Below the pieces are notes generated by a model. It searched no databases. It was not told the DNA's origin and saw only the letters and a list, made by a program, of their open reading frames with translations. A DNA stretch of 64,000 nt from Isoetes taiwanensis (taxonomy: Eukaryota; Streptophyta; Lycopodiopsida; Isoetales; Isoetaceae). The position numbers were made by a program, and so were the translations under genes. Location: NCBI GenBank assembly GCA_021234155.1, contig JAJEKV010000063.1:6631710-6695709 (forward strand), written 5' to 3'. Of this stretch, positions 8,726 to 21,256 are shown in pieces (the stretch's first letter is position 1; each line of letters begins with the position of its first letter).

Positions 8726-11471
8726 TTAGTCAAGCGCCTTTTTGTAGTCCCTCCAAAGAGGCTTCCACCACGATACAAAAATATGGCCAAAATATGTAGA
8801 TTCCGATCAAGAACAAAGATTCTCCTCCGCATATCCTAACCAAGTTGCAAAGCAGTTATCATCTCCGTGTCCGACTAGAACAAACATACCCTTTGTCACA
8901 TGTACGTGAGGATCAAACTCTTCAAGAGGCAACACCGGACGCCATCCGACGGGCCACAATAAGATGGTAAAGGTCGTGGTGACCAAGGCAGATATCGCCG
9001 ACCGAACAAATGCGCTTTGTTCTAGAGGAGCTTGTCTTGTTTGTGGCCAAAATGCATCATTTTGAGGGACGCCCCGAGCAACATCCTCCAAAGAGATAAG
9101 AAGTCGGCTCCAATACTCAACACTTGCCGTATTGCCTTGCAAACAAGCTACTTTCTTGATTCTTACATATGTCCTTCCATAGGGAGATGTATTTGTTGAT
9201 GCTATCCTTCAACCCCCGAAGATCTTTCAATGTTGGTCTAGGAGGAATATTTTGTGGCACACCACTTGGTATCATTGGCTGACCATGTTCATCCTCTTTC
9301 CACATTCTAACTCCCGAGAATCTGGCTGAAGCCACTCTTTATGTGTAGGACGATTTTGTATTGCATAACAGGCCAATCTCCCCGCCATCTTAAATTTGAA
9401 GAGCAATGGTTCAAGATGCCCAACCAGGCGTTGGCCCTTATCGATGAATCCTTCACAAAAGCCTTCCAATTTGGAACTTCATCAATAAAGTATGGAATTG
9501 AGATTTCGTGACATTGCACTTGCATTTAACAAGTAAAGTAGCTCGTAGTGTCAAAGCATCCCATGAACTCATCAAGGTTGAAAAATTTTCAAATAAAGCA
9601 TCAATATCATCATGGGTGTGGCCGACCATCATAAAGCCCACTTGGATCTCATCAAAGACCTTAAGCCAAGTCAAATAAGATAAGTATGAAAAGACATACC
9701 TATTTTTTGTTTTGCCCCTCGATGCATTATGAAGTTGCAAATAGAGATTTCGGGAGAGGGTTGAACACCTCAGATTCGCTTGTAGTTGAAGCATTTGGCA
9801 ATACTTCCATAGAAGCGAAGTTTGTTCTTCAAAGGATTGGTATCCTTGATCGCTTGCATCCATTTGCAATCCGCAGGCTTACTTCCACATAAGTCACCTA
9901 TCTTGTCCTGTTGTACCAATTCCAAGTTATGCAATATCCTAGAAAGTGAACCAATATGGAAGTTTGAATCATCTTTCCATAAATCAAGTGAGAAATGACC
10001 ATAGGCACGACCACCATGCCCATGAGTTAGAGCTCCCCTCAAAAACCGCTTCTTCAAGCCATCACCTCTCCATACGATTTTGCTAGATGATGACTTCTAG
10101 GCACTAAAGTCTTAACCTGATCCATCTTATCATGTATTATACATAGATGATTTTCTCGAGACCGCCAGACAATGCTCTCCAATGCCAATATTGACTTCGC
10201 AAGAACGCCGCTTAGCATATGAGCCCGACGCTGAATTGCAAGATTCCGCCTCTCTCTTGTATCTTTTGTTTTTTCCAACTTTTGCTTAATTACCACGCCA
10301 GAGATGTTGCATTTAGAGAAGGCTGTATTTTTTGCAATGCTAACATCTGAAATTCCTTTTCCATATACTATAAAAGAGTTCAAGGCTACAGCTTGTTCCC
10401 CGTAAGCTCTTCAACGATCGCCCAACTTCTTTATGTATAAGCTTCTTATTAAGAATGGAAGGAAGCTTATGCATACATTTTCTCTTACATCATCTCTACC
10501 TCTTTTTGTTCCTATGGGGAATACTTTCAAATTCTCCTCAATGAATCTGTCTAGCCACATTCGTGGCCGCTGTAGTGGATCCGGGCTTTAGAGCCAGATA
10601 CCATGTTCAGCTACCTTTGCACCTCCGCTTCATATCTCTTTCTCCAATTGTAAAATGTTGATTGACTAATACCTAAAGCCATGCCACCACCCAAATGCAT
10701 TGCAATTCCATCCCCTTTGAGCACTATCCCGCCCTCTCCTTCTCCTCCGTGTAAGTCACACTCAAAGACGCCGTAAAAAAAGGTAACCCTTGCATTGTAT
10801 GGTTGGGATAAAAATTCTTTTCTTAATTCAATGCACTTGATGCTTGGTAAGTTTCTTGTTGCAAGTATTTTTGCAAAGACCTTTTGACTTCATGAACTTA
10901 TTGATTGAAGTTGTGGAGCATATCCTTTCCTCTTTGCTTTTCCCCTTGGGCTCTCTTGGAATCCTATGTGTGTAAGTATACTTCCTTTTCGCTTTGAATT
11001 GAGCCCTAATGTTGTCCTCAAATGATTCAAGCTCTATATCCTCATTTTCTTTAGCTTCTCGAACTTGCGGATGTTGTGAGACAGTCCTTCCATCCAAAGA
11101 AAGATCACATCGCTATTTTTCCCACCAACAAGTGCATTCTCACTTGGCCTTTCGCAAGACAAGCATGACATCTCGGATCCTCTTTCATTAGTTCTCGAAG
11201 CACCTTTCCAACACAAAGGCCAACCTTTGTGTCTCCTAAGAATTCATCATCAACAAAGATCCCGAGGATCACCGAATAGAATTATAGCTTCGTGATATTT
11301 AGTTCTAGTACAAGAATGGAGAATGTGGCACCGCATTTCCAAGAGTTCTCGTTCTGAGTAACTAGGTGGTGGCTCATCATCATCTCGATGGTATTCTCGC
11401 GAAAGCAAACCAGAGTAGCTAAATCCAATCGATGGATCAATCTCTTCATCCAGATCCGATAACGCCTCCAC
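8726..11471 (-). pseudogene. Decayed transposon-like gene with DUF7869-type domain
   Basis: Reading the - strand from about 11471 down to the TAA at 8726, protein-like segments follow each other in changing frames. They are an acidic N-terminal piece (11250-11471), a basic piece (10828-11097), a central part (9770-10590) and the most informative piece, 9453-9730. The last contains NLYLQLHNASRGKTKNRYVF, then VFDEIQVGFMMVGHTHDDID and ALF. The LQLDN-x-NKN and GHTHxDID motifs are hallmarks of the DUF7869 family, which is repeat-associated in plants and animals. The C-terminal piece keeps GHGDDNCFATWLGYAEEN, with an in-frame TGA at 8807, before ending WWKPLWRDYKKALD. Several frame changes and a stop make it non-functional as assembled, and splice sites were not resolved. 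Family by motif recall; no search was run. Confidence 0.6.
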
Positions 11472-12149
11472 ATTCTATGTATGAGTTGTATGAGGTAGGT
11501 GTCCCCATGTCCCGATCTTGGTGTCTCATCATGGGCGTGATCAATGCCATGAAAACGATATCACTTCGAGGCCATTCGATGAATGTGCCCACACCTACCG
11601 CCATATTATCCGCACCCGCGACATGCAATCGAAGCACTGAAAGTTGGCACCACGTACCGAAAACTGGACAACCACATTCGTCGGGATCCACATCCTTCCC
11701 ATGGATGCTACTTCTATTATTTATGACCTCGCCAACAACAACATTGTCATTTGATATAGTTCACCAAGTTCTCCGTGTTGCTCATTGGTCGAGATGTAGG
11801 AGAACCGGTTGATGATGTAGAGGAACTACTAGGCGTGGTTGGGGTTTCCGCCTCGGATGATGATACAGTGTAGCATCCGACAGATTCTCACGCCACGCCT
11901 AGGCCATTCGATAAGTGTGCCTACAAAACTTCGAACGCATCCCACCGCATATGGAAAGGGAAGCACTTGGGATGGAATTATGGCTTCGCGAACCTCCACG
12001 ACGACGCTCCTAAAGTAGTCAATGTTCTTTCCATGTATGTGCCCTCATGCGCTTCATGCCCCCTAGCAACAACCACGCCCCCAGAGGAAGTTCCGCAAGG
12101 TCCTTTTCCCCGCAAGCATGCAATGACACACACATTGTTAGAAACCCCG
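11472..12149. other. No clear gene; possible 5' part of the 8.7-11.5 kb relic
   Basis: Short frames on both strands with many CGA/TCG trinucleotides. Nothing recognisable. The - strand frame at 11446-11691 may extend the relic to the left, but this is not supported by a motif. Confidence 0.35.
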
Positions 12150-14165
12150 CGGAAATGAGCATAAAATATTCATTAAACAGACAAAATGGCGCTGGTATTT
12201 GTTCAAATAGCGAAATCAGCGCCATTTGCCACAAAATAGCGCAGCGCCATTTATTTAAAATAGCCGATGCGCTTATTTGAGACAAATAAATGGAGCACGC
12301 TATTTGATTATTTGATCTAATGGCACCGCCATTTGGCTTTCTTAGGAACAAAACAGAAAAACTTAGGACAAAGAGAAAACTTACATTACTACTGACACTA
12401 CATATAACTAAAGGGATACAAATGACAAGAAGATTACAGATTATACATTAGTAGAGATTGCTACAAGATTATTACAGATTGTTACAGACATCGCAGACAC
12501 AACACACTACGATTATTTCCCGATTGTTACAAAAAAGTTACTACTGATTACTGAGGCTAGAAACATTATTCTCGCACTTATAGGAGAAATTGGCCGACGC
12601 TTAAACTAAAAATGCAGAACAGTCACTAACCTTGGGATCATTGTAGATCGAGAATCAGCCATTGAAAGAAGGGAAGAGCCTTTGAATCAAGTAGAAGCCG
12701 CTAACCAAGTGAAGCTTTGCTATGAAATGAAGAAGCTCGCTAATCCAAGTGAAGCTACCGCTATGAAATGAAGAAGCGCATGAAATGAAGAACCAAGTGA
12801 AAGCTATCAAAATGAAGAAGCCGCTATGAAATGAAGAAGCGCCGCTATGAAATGAAGAAGCGCTATGCAACCAACTAAAGCGCCTACAACCGGTTGGTAG
12901 CAACCAAAGAAGCCTCACAACCAATGCCTAAAGCGAATAGACGCCCGACTTGGCGGCCAAGTCCTCTAAAGGCGCAAGTACCGCGGATGTTGAAGCGAGG
13001 ATCGGAGCGTAAAATCGCGAACCCGCGAATACGGACGAACTGGCAATACCTCATATTTACCATCATATCCCATACCCGCAGATTTTATAAAAGTGGCGGG
13101 ATTTTGAGAATTGGGACCGCACAATATATTTTAAAATTGGCGGAATTCAAATTTTAAAAATTCAGGTGGATCTGGACGGGCGGAAATTCAAATTCAAAAT
13201 TTAAAATTCAAGTGGACGGATTCGGGAAGGGGCTGCCGGGCGGGTAGACGGTCATGGTCAAATCTCGTCAGCGCCATTTATTTCGACGGTTTTATTTTCT
13301 CTCATTTCATTTCTTTTCATTTCATCTCATCAAGCATTCTCACGCCTTCCGCCGCCGCCAGTATGCGCAAATTTCTTCTCTCTCTAGCACCCTAGCTTTC
13401 TCTCTCTAAGCGAAAGTAAGCGCTGTTGATCCCGAGAGTTCGAGGAAAAAGGGTGGAGCAGAATTTCTACGGTCCCCATCGTTACCTGTCGGTCGCGTAT
13501 CGATGGCCTCGGGTTCATGTTAGTTAAATGCTTTTTTTTAGTGTTTTGGGGTCATGGGCATTGAAATAAGCGGCGACATGGCCATTTCATGCTAAGCAGT
13601 GTCTAGGATAGTTAGTTTTTGGTTCCTTCGAAAGAAATAAGCGCCCCATGCCTGTTTGATAACCCGGTGCGTCTAGGATAGAGTTGTTTATGAAGTTTCG
13701 TTTTGGGCTGTATGTTAGTTTGTAGTTTGTTTAGATGTAGTGTAATGTAAATGAAACATGTAGCCATTTCCATCTAAGCCAATGCGCCATTTCTCCAGGT
13801 TATGCCTCTCCCTCGGCTTGCCAACAATCTAGAAATTACAGGCCTTGTCGGCTCGCCCGTCGAGAATGCCTCGACTTCGCGATCACGAGAATAGGGAGGT
13901 ACACTTTCTGGATTGTTGGTTGGTGAGGATACCGACTTCGCCCGATGTCAAATAACGCCGCCGCTTCCATTTGTTTATGTCGAAATGGCGCCCAAGCGGC
14001 GCCATTTGCATGGAATAAAGCGCCCGGCTAGCGCCATTTTATCGAAAATAAGCGTGTTTGCACCATTTTGTATCGAAATGCCGCGGTGATGATACAAATG
14101 GTGCAGGCAACATTCGATACAAATAACGCGGCGCCATTTTCCATTCAAATGGCGAATGGGGTTGG
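12150..14165. repeat. Cluster of GCGCCATTTG / AAATGGCGC motifs, left group
   Basis: The motif GCGCCATTT(G/A) and its complement, with relatives such as AAATAGCGC and AAATAAGCGC, occur densely at 12180-12340 and 13980-14160 and more sparsely between (for example near 13268 and 13788). The same family of motifs reappears at 21810-23900. Many short copies in both orientations resemble the subterminal binding-site arrays of CACTA or Mutator-like transposons, but no terminal inverted repeats were identified. Confidence 0.6.
12704..12868 (+). repeat. Minisatellite, CGCTATGAAATGAAGAAGC unit
   Basis: Five or six imperfect 19-24-bp units, some joined by CCAAGTGAAGC. The resulting Phe/Ser-rich frame on the - strand (12655-12924) is repeat-derived. 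Confidence 0.75.
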
Positions 14166-14169
14166 GTTT

Positions 14170-15330
14170 GGGTTTCATTACTTGATTGTTGATTTGTTTA
14201 TTTTCTTGTGCGGCTTAGTTGTCCAAGGCCCAAAGCGTAGTGACGGAGAAGACCCGTGGTCATGGCCGGAAGGCCATGGTGCATGGAAATTGTCGGGGCA
14301 ATTCCCTGGAAGAAGGGGCTCGACCCCACAAAAGGGGACAAGAGGAGAGAACTGCCTCCTCACAAAGTCAAGAAGTGGTGAGCAAGGCGTTGTGATCGAC
14401 TTATCATTGTCCCATCATGCGAGAGGTGAAAAAAAGGAAGATTAGACTTCCTTGGTTTGCCGCGATGGAGGATCCGTGAATGTCGGCGATTGACCCATCG
14501 CTTGGTAATTTGTAGCGGTTTCCGATCCACCGGATGATGGAATCCAGCATCAAGGACCAGGCGATCTACGCGGGGAAAAGAAAGGCGTTGCCTTCATCTG
14601 AAAACGAGAGGCGGTTTGGTATTAATGGCACGGTCGAGCTACTTAGAGGATTTGGCATTCTCGGATTCAGCTATGGACCGGATCAAAAGAACTCATGGTC
14701 ACATATTGTCGAGCCAAGACCTCTTGTAATATGCCCGCTCTAATGGGCCGAACTTGAAAGCCCGACGACGGAGATTTCAAGGAAAAAGCCAAGCCTTAGG
14801 CAAAGCCAAGCCAAGGGAAGAAAAACCAAACCAAAGGAAGTCAAATGGAAGGAATGAGCATGAGGAAGAGAATCAAAAAGAAAGGCGAGGAGAATGCGGG
14901 GTCTCCTCCCAGAGTCGGCTCCCAAGTCTCCTTCTATCAAGTGGTTCTCCTCTCAAGTCCCGGCCAAAGCGGATTGAGAGAGAACCATTAGTGATACTAA
15001 ATCCTCCCCACATCGGAGAGGTAAAAGCCTTTCATCGACGGCGATAGCATTCCCCTAAAAGGAAGAGGGAAACAAAGAGATGAGGGTCGGAAGCGGGAAG
15101 AAAATGGAAAGTTTGGAGGTGCCTTGGGCCCAAGATGGACCAGTGATCTTGAGGAGGAGTTGGCGGAAGAAACTCTAAAAAAAATCTGGCCCGACCACGG
15201 TCACATGTTTCCTCTAGGTGTGACATATATCGGAAAAATATCCATCCGGGATATGGAAGAGGCACCTCAAACCCGAGGATAGGTTCTATCGTTACAAAAT
15301 TAAAATTCACGGCGTATAAAGTCAAAAAAA
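14170..15330. other. Coding-like fragments, unidentified
   Basis: Frames at 14068-14445 and 14534-14743 have balanced, protein-like composition (PWSWPEGHGAWKLSGQ; RRFGINGTVELLRGFGILGF). They do not join and show no recognisable domain. They lie between the two GCGCCATTTG clusters, so they may be relics of the coding part of the same element. Purine-rich sequence dominates 14760-15130. Confidence 0.3.
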
Positions 15331-15387
15331 ATACGTATTTTTTAATAAAAATGCGTGTTTAACGTCTATAAAACCGGCCCGGGAAAA

Positions 15388-15562
15388 AAATTCGGCGTCT
15401 GAAAGCCGATGGCGTCTGTGAAATTTTTTAAATTTTCGCAAGGCAAGAAAAACACAGCGTCTGCTTGAAATTTTTTTTCGGGGTTGGCGTCTGTGAACCT
15501 TCCTTTTCGCGTCTGTGAAAAAAACTTTCAGCGTCTGCAGAAACAAGGTTTCACAGCGTCTG
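15388..15562 (+). repeat. Irregular array of GCGTCTG motifs
   Basis: GCGTCTG occurs seven times in about 170 bp (near 15392, 15410, 15459, 15486, 15508, 15532 and 15556) with variable spacers of 10-45 bp, often followed by TGAA or CAGA. It sits just upstream of the first 2.5-kb repeat copy. Function unknown. Confidence 0.6.
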
Positions 15563-15573
15563 TAATTGAATTT

Positions 15574-15578
<5 letters not shown>

Positions 15579-15616
<38 letters not shown>

Positions 15617-15619
15617 ATA
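15579..15619. repeat. TA-rich microsatellite
   Basis: Nearly pure TA dinucleotides, immediately left of the first copy of the 2.5-kb duplication. Confidence 0.85.
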
Positions 15620-18162
15620 CTTTCCTTTACCTAGGGTCTAATCTAGCCAAGTCCATACTCTAACTTGGTCACTTAACTTAACTAGAGAAATTACGTCACC
15701 GGCACTACCTGGGCCCTAAACCAAATGAGTCCAACAAGAATACTAAATAAGCTCAATATTTGTCCCGCGAAGGTGTTCATTATTTTCACATAAACAAGTT
15801 TTTCCTTTCAGCGTCTTGCATTATTGAAAGTATATCTTTATAAAGCAAAAGGGTAGTAGAAATAAAAAATAGTTTACATTCCATTCTTTACGAGAAAGTA
15901 TGGTATTATACTTATCAAGCCGATCATAATCCTAGTGTTCACATTTCCGACTCATTTGCAAATATTCCATTCTTTTTTTTTTTTTATCAGCGGCTTCCAC
16001 GAAAGCAAAGGAGAGACAATTGGAGGAGAGGACCGTACTGCGACCAATCATGCAAGCGTTAGCGGTAATCCGTTAGCGATGCAAGGGCCAAAAGGTACAT
16101 TGGGTCTCTCGGTTTATCAACGATCACCAATTGTATCCTTTTGCCCCTGGCTCCATTAATCGAGAAAGAAATGGAATTATAACATAAATGATTTTTCCAA
16201 ATCCATAAGGCTGCAATCGGATTTGCTACTTATACAACTAACATGTTTAGTGCATTCCATGCATAAACATAGTGCATCTAGTCTATAATGATTTCTAGTT
16301 TCAGCAATTGCAAATATTGTCTAAGTTTAAGCCTTAGACAATGTCTTGAAAAGAAGGCTTTCAAATAAGCTTTTTTGGGGCATACATAGTGTACATGATG
16401 CCTGAGGGCAAAGTTATTCATTTACCAATGCAAGATTTTTTGTAACCAAAGGCCGACTAAAATATTGACTCAAACCTTTAGAGTAAGTAAGTGAATATTT
16501 TTAAATTTCAAATTGGCATTTTGGACCGTTTTTTTTTTTATCATTCTATCTCTATAACATCCGACCATGTTCTAAGTCACATGGTGAGTCTGTTTTGTCT
16601 TTGGTAGTTACCTTGAAACAAAGCTGAAAAAATAAGGCAAAAACCGGTTATAGCGAGGGCATTTTCTTAATGCTTGTTTGCAACTGAAATCCTTACAACA
16701 TGCATCAATTTTGAATGCACGAAAAATACAAATATGAACAAGCAAACCTAGTATTTCGGCCTGCTTGCATCCAAGGCTATTGTATAATCCAGTTTAAAGG
16801 AATAAAATAAAGTATTCAAAGCTTATAAAAGAAACGATTCGAAATACACACATTTTGTTCTATCTTTCTATAACTGCACAAAAATCCGGCATTGTTGACA
16901 GATTGGCAGCCTTAAGCAAAGGATTAAATTGAAGTAAAACCAGACATCCGAAGCATCCCAGCATATAGCTATTATGGCATAAATTACCACAGTTGTAAGA
17001 AAGCCAATAATATCCAGGCCTACATCTTTGCTAGCACCAAAGCATTACAGATTGTTTGCCTGCAAATCCGGCAAACATGAAATGTATCCATTTCTTTTGG
17101 ATTGCAATGACTTCCATCACTAGTTCTGCCAGTTGACAGTTTGTTTTAGCATCATAAGAATAACCAGGGGATTTTTTACTCACCTAGTAGCATATGGACT
17201 CAGAGCAAATCGGCCAACAGGGGTGGACATGGCATCGCCAATCCTGTTTTCGGCCATGGCATAGATCACCACGAAAATATTACATGTCTGGATCATTAAA
17301 AGCCACTTTGGTGCGGCCCTAATGCCAAATCTTGAACTAGGGTTTGTAGCCCTTAGATCGATTTCTTGAAATGCCTTTAAAAAACAAATAATGTAAAACA
17401 GATAAATAAATAATGTTTGCCTTAGAGAACTTTAGCAAAACACATGTTTTTTCCATATTTGAAGGCCACGTTTCCAACCACAAAACAAAAGCTTTGTAAT
17501 AATAGCACGGTTGTGCTTTTGCTTTTGTTTACTTTAAATTGTAAAAAAGATAAAGAATTCTTTGCATGCATGCAAAGCTTTCTTTTAAAAGGCACCATGT
17601 GGCAAGCATGCCATGTCCCACAAATATCCCAATTGAAACATATATTCCACCATGTGATTTCCACTTAATCCATGGGCCACCACGTAATTTGGCAAATATG
17701 AACTATATAAAAAAAACCGTTTGCAAGGTTTACACCCAAGATTTTATTTGCCATGTCATAGGGCCTAACATAACTAAATAAGAACATGTAACTTCCCATT
17801 TACATACCTTGGGTAGTTTTCATAGATTACTTCATTTGCCACATGCAATCTTAGGCAAAATATGCAATCTTAGGCTTAGAAATGTCAATTATTCCATAAT
17901 GTAGAGATTTCATAACTTCTACGTAGCATAAGAATTGCTAATATTTGCGAAAATATATTTCTTGTGCCCTTTACACAATGTTGCCATTTCAAGCATGTCT
18001 TTTTTGACCAAGTGTATTTTTTTTTTTTCAAGATATTGCTCTATTGCATCGGGTACAAGAAAAGAGTGAGTGGTGCCATAGCAAATTAGGCCACCAATGC
18101 AATAAAGGAGACTACCGCGACTCTTAGTATTTTGAGCCGTGTTGTGAGAGTACTTGACATCT
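15613..18162 (+). repeat. 2.5-kb direct duplication, copy 1
   Basis: From ATATATACTTTCCTTT to GAGAGTACTTGACATC this segment matches 18718-21256 almost throughout (offset about 3105). The first copy is followed by unrelated DNA (18163-18717), then the second copy begins. The ends are not TG...CA and no primer-binding site was seen, so a pair of LTRs is not supported. A tandem or insertion-linked duplication of non-coding DNA is the plain reading. No gene was recognised inside either copy; matching small frames occur in both only because the DNA is duplicated. Confidence 0.9.
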
Positions 18163-18717
18163 CCCTGGCGGTATGAGCTTCACAAAGCCATGTCTAGCTC
18201 TTGTGTTTACAATAGTCTCCAACACATTATATATATTTATATTTATATATATATATAGCATCCTCCCTCCTTGAGGAAGTAGGGTCCTAAAAGAAAATTC
18301 GGTTTATTTATTGCTAGGTAGCGGGGTACCTAGCATTACATAGGACCCTCGTTACACATAAATCGTTACAATGTTAAAAGATAAAAGATAAATCACATAG
18401 CCAAAATTCATACCTTTATGGTCTGCTTTCGGGGTTCAAAAGCCAAATTTTTTTAATGTTCATAAACCATAGAAATCCGTCATAATTGCATTGGCTAGTA
18501 CTTGTCATTTTGAAATGTCCCAAATGCATCGATAAATAGCAAACAATAAGTAAAGTAGCAAAAAGGTAATAGCCAATGTAGCGGTAGAAGCGGTCTTGAA
18601 TGGAAAACATAATGTTCAATAAATCCGCGAGAGGTTATCTTTGTATTCAATTAATTGGGGTGGACTCAAAAGGATAGAGTTTCATATCCTTGAATATGAT
18701 AACGAGATGTTTTAGAC
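18163..18717. other. Spacer between the two 2.5-kb copies
   Basis: Contains a TA-rich run (18225-18257) and the short inverted repeat CTAGGTAGCGGGGTACCTAG (about 18313-18332). No gene. Confidence 0.5.
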
Positions 18718-21256
18718 ATATATACTTTCCTTTGCCTAGGGTCTAATCTAGCCAAGTCCATACTCCTAACTTGGTCACTTAACAGAAGCTAGAGAATTAC
18801 GTCACGGCACTACCGGGCCCTAAACCAAATGAGTCCAACAAGAATACTAAATAAGCTCAATATTTATGCGAAGGTGTTCATTATTTTCACATAAACAAGT
18901 TTTTCCTTTCAGCGTGCGGCATTATTGAAAGTATATCTTTATAAAGCAAAAGGGTAGTAGAAATAAAAATAGTTTTACATTCCATTCTTTACGAGAAAGT
19001 ATGGTATTATACTTATCCAAGCCGATCATAATCCTAGTGTTCACATTTCGACTCATTTGCAAATATTCCATTCTTTTTTTTCGTCAGCGGCTTCCACGAA
19101 AGCAAAGGAGAGACAATTGGAGGAGAGGACCCGTGTACTGCGACCAATCATGCAAGCGTTAGCGATAATCCGTTAGCGATGCAAGGGCCAAAAGGTACAT
19201 TGGGTCTCTCGGTTTATCAACGATCACCAATTGTATCCTTTTGCCACTGGAAACCATTAATCGAGAAAGAGAAATGGAATTATAACATAAATGATTTTTC
19301 CAAATCCATAAAAAGGCTGCAATCGGTTTGCTACTTATACAACTAACATGTTTAGTGCATTCCATGCATAAACATAGTGCATCTAGTCTATAATGATTTC
19401 TAGTTTCACAATTGCAAATATTGTCTAAGTTTAAGCCTTAGACAATGTCTTGAAAAAGAAGCTTTCAAATAAGCTTTTTGGGGCATACATAGTGTACATG
19501 ATGCACGGGCAAAGTTATTCATTTACCAATGCAAGATTTTTTGTAACCAAGGCCCGACTAAAATATTGACTCAAACCTTTAGAGTAAGTCGCAATATTTT
19601 TTTTTGTGCAAATTGGCATTTTGGACCGTTTTTTGATCATTCTATCTCTATAACATCCATACCATGTTCTAAGTCACATGGTGAGTCTACATTTTGTCTT
19701 TGGTAGTTACCTTGAAACAAAGCTGAAAAATAAGGCAAAAACCAGTTATAGCAGAGGGCATTTTCTTAATGCTTGTTTGCAACCTGAAATCCTTACAACA
19801 TGCATCAATTTTGAATGCACGAAAAATACAAATATGAACAAGCAAACCTAGTATTTCGGCATGCTTGCATCCAAGGCTATTGTATAATCCAGTTTAAAGG
19901 AATAAAATAAAGTATTCAAAGCTTATAAAAAAACGGTTCGAAATACCTGTTTGTTCTATCTTTCTATAACTGCACAAAAATCCGGCATTGTTGACAGATT
20001 GGCAGCCTTAAGCAAAGGATTAAATTGAAGTAAAACCAGACATCCGAAGCATCCCAGCATATAGCTATTATGGCATAAATTACCACAGTTGTAAGAAAGC
20101 CACGAATATCCGGCCTACATGCTGCTAGCACCAAAGCATTACAGATTTTTTGCCTGCAAATCCGGCAAACATGAAATGTATCCATTTCTTTTGGATTGCA
20201 ATGACTTCCATCACTAGTTACGCGGTTGGCGGTTTTGTTTTAGCATCATAAGAATAACCGGGGTTTTTTACTCACCTAGTAGCATATGGACTCGAGCAAA
20301 TCGATAGCGAGGGGTGGACATGGCATCGCCAATCCTGTTTTCGGCCATGGCATAGATCACCACCGAAATATTCTGTAATCTGGATCATTCTGGCGGCCAC
20401 TTTGGTGCCGGCCCTAATGCCACGTACTGAACTAGGGTTTGTAGCCCTTAGATCGATTTGCAGAAATGCCTTTAAAAAAACAAATAATGTAAAACAGATA
20501 AATAAATAATGTTTGCCTTAGAGAACTTTAGCAAAACACATGTTTTTTCCATATTTGAAGGCCACGTTTCCAACCACAAAACAAAAGCTTTGTAATAATA
20601 GCACGGTTGTGCTTTTTTTTTTTTACTTTAAATTATAAAAAAGATAAAGAATTCTTTGCATGCATGCAAAGCTTTCTTTTAAAAGGCACCATGTGGCAAG
20701 CATGCCATGTCCCACAAATATCCCAATTGAAACATATATTCCACCATGTGATTTCCACTTAATCCATGGGCCACCACGTAATTTGGCAAATATGAACTAT
20801 ATAAAAAAACCATTTGCAAGGTTTACACCCAAGATTTTATTTGCCATGTCATAGGGCCTAACATAACTAAATAAGAACATGTAACTTCCCATTTACATAC
20901 CTTGGGTAGTTTTCATAGATTATTTCATTTGCCACATGCAATCTTAGGCAAAATATGCAATCTTAGGCTTAGAAATGTCAATTATTCCATAATGTAGAGA
21001 TTTCATAACTTCAACGTAGCATAAGAATTGCTAATATTTGCCAGAAATATATTTCTTGTGCCCTTTACACAATGTTGCCATTTCAAGCATGTCTTTTTGA
21101 CCAAGTGTATTTTTTTGCATTTCAAGATATTGCTCTATTGCATCCAGTACAAGAAAAAAGTCTGTGAGTGGTGCCATAGCAAATTAGGCCACCAATGCAA
21201 TAAAGAGACTACCGACTCTTAGTATTTTGAGCGGTGTTGTGAGAGTACTTGACATC
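18718..21256 (+). repeat. 2.5-kb direct duplication, copy 2
   Basis: Partner of 15613-18162. Differences are concentrated in short blocks at or beside CAG/CTG, for example GTTCTGCCAGTTGACAG in copy 1 against GTTACGCGGTTGGCGG in copy 2. They are not spread evenly. The pattern may reflect base-calling trouble at methylated CHG sites. Confidence 0.9.

Noticed and set aside
12390-12520. CACTAC strings as the end of a CACTA transposon for the GCGCCATTTG clusters
   Set aside because: No matching TGTAGTG end or 3-bp duplication was found on the other side.
15613-21256. The 2.5-kb direct repeats as LTRs of one retrotransposon
   Set aside because: The ends are not TG...CA, the 555-bp gap lacks a primer-binding site or gag/pol, and no target duplication was seen.
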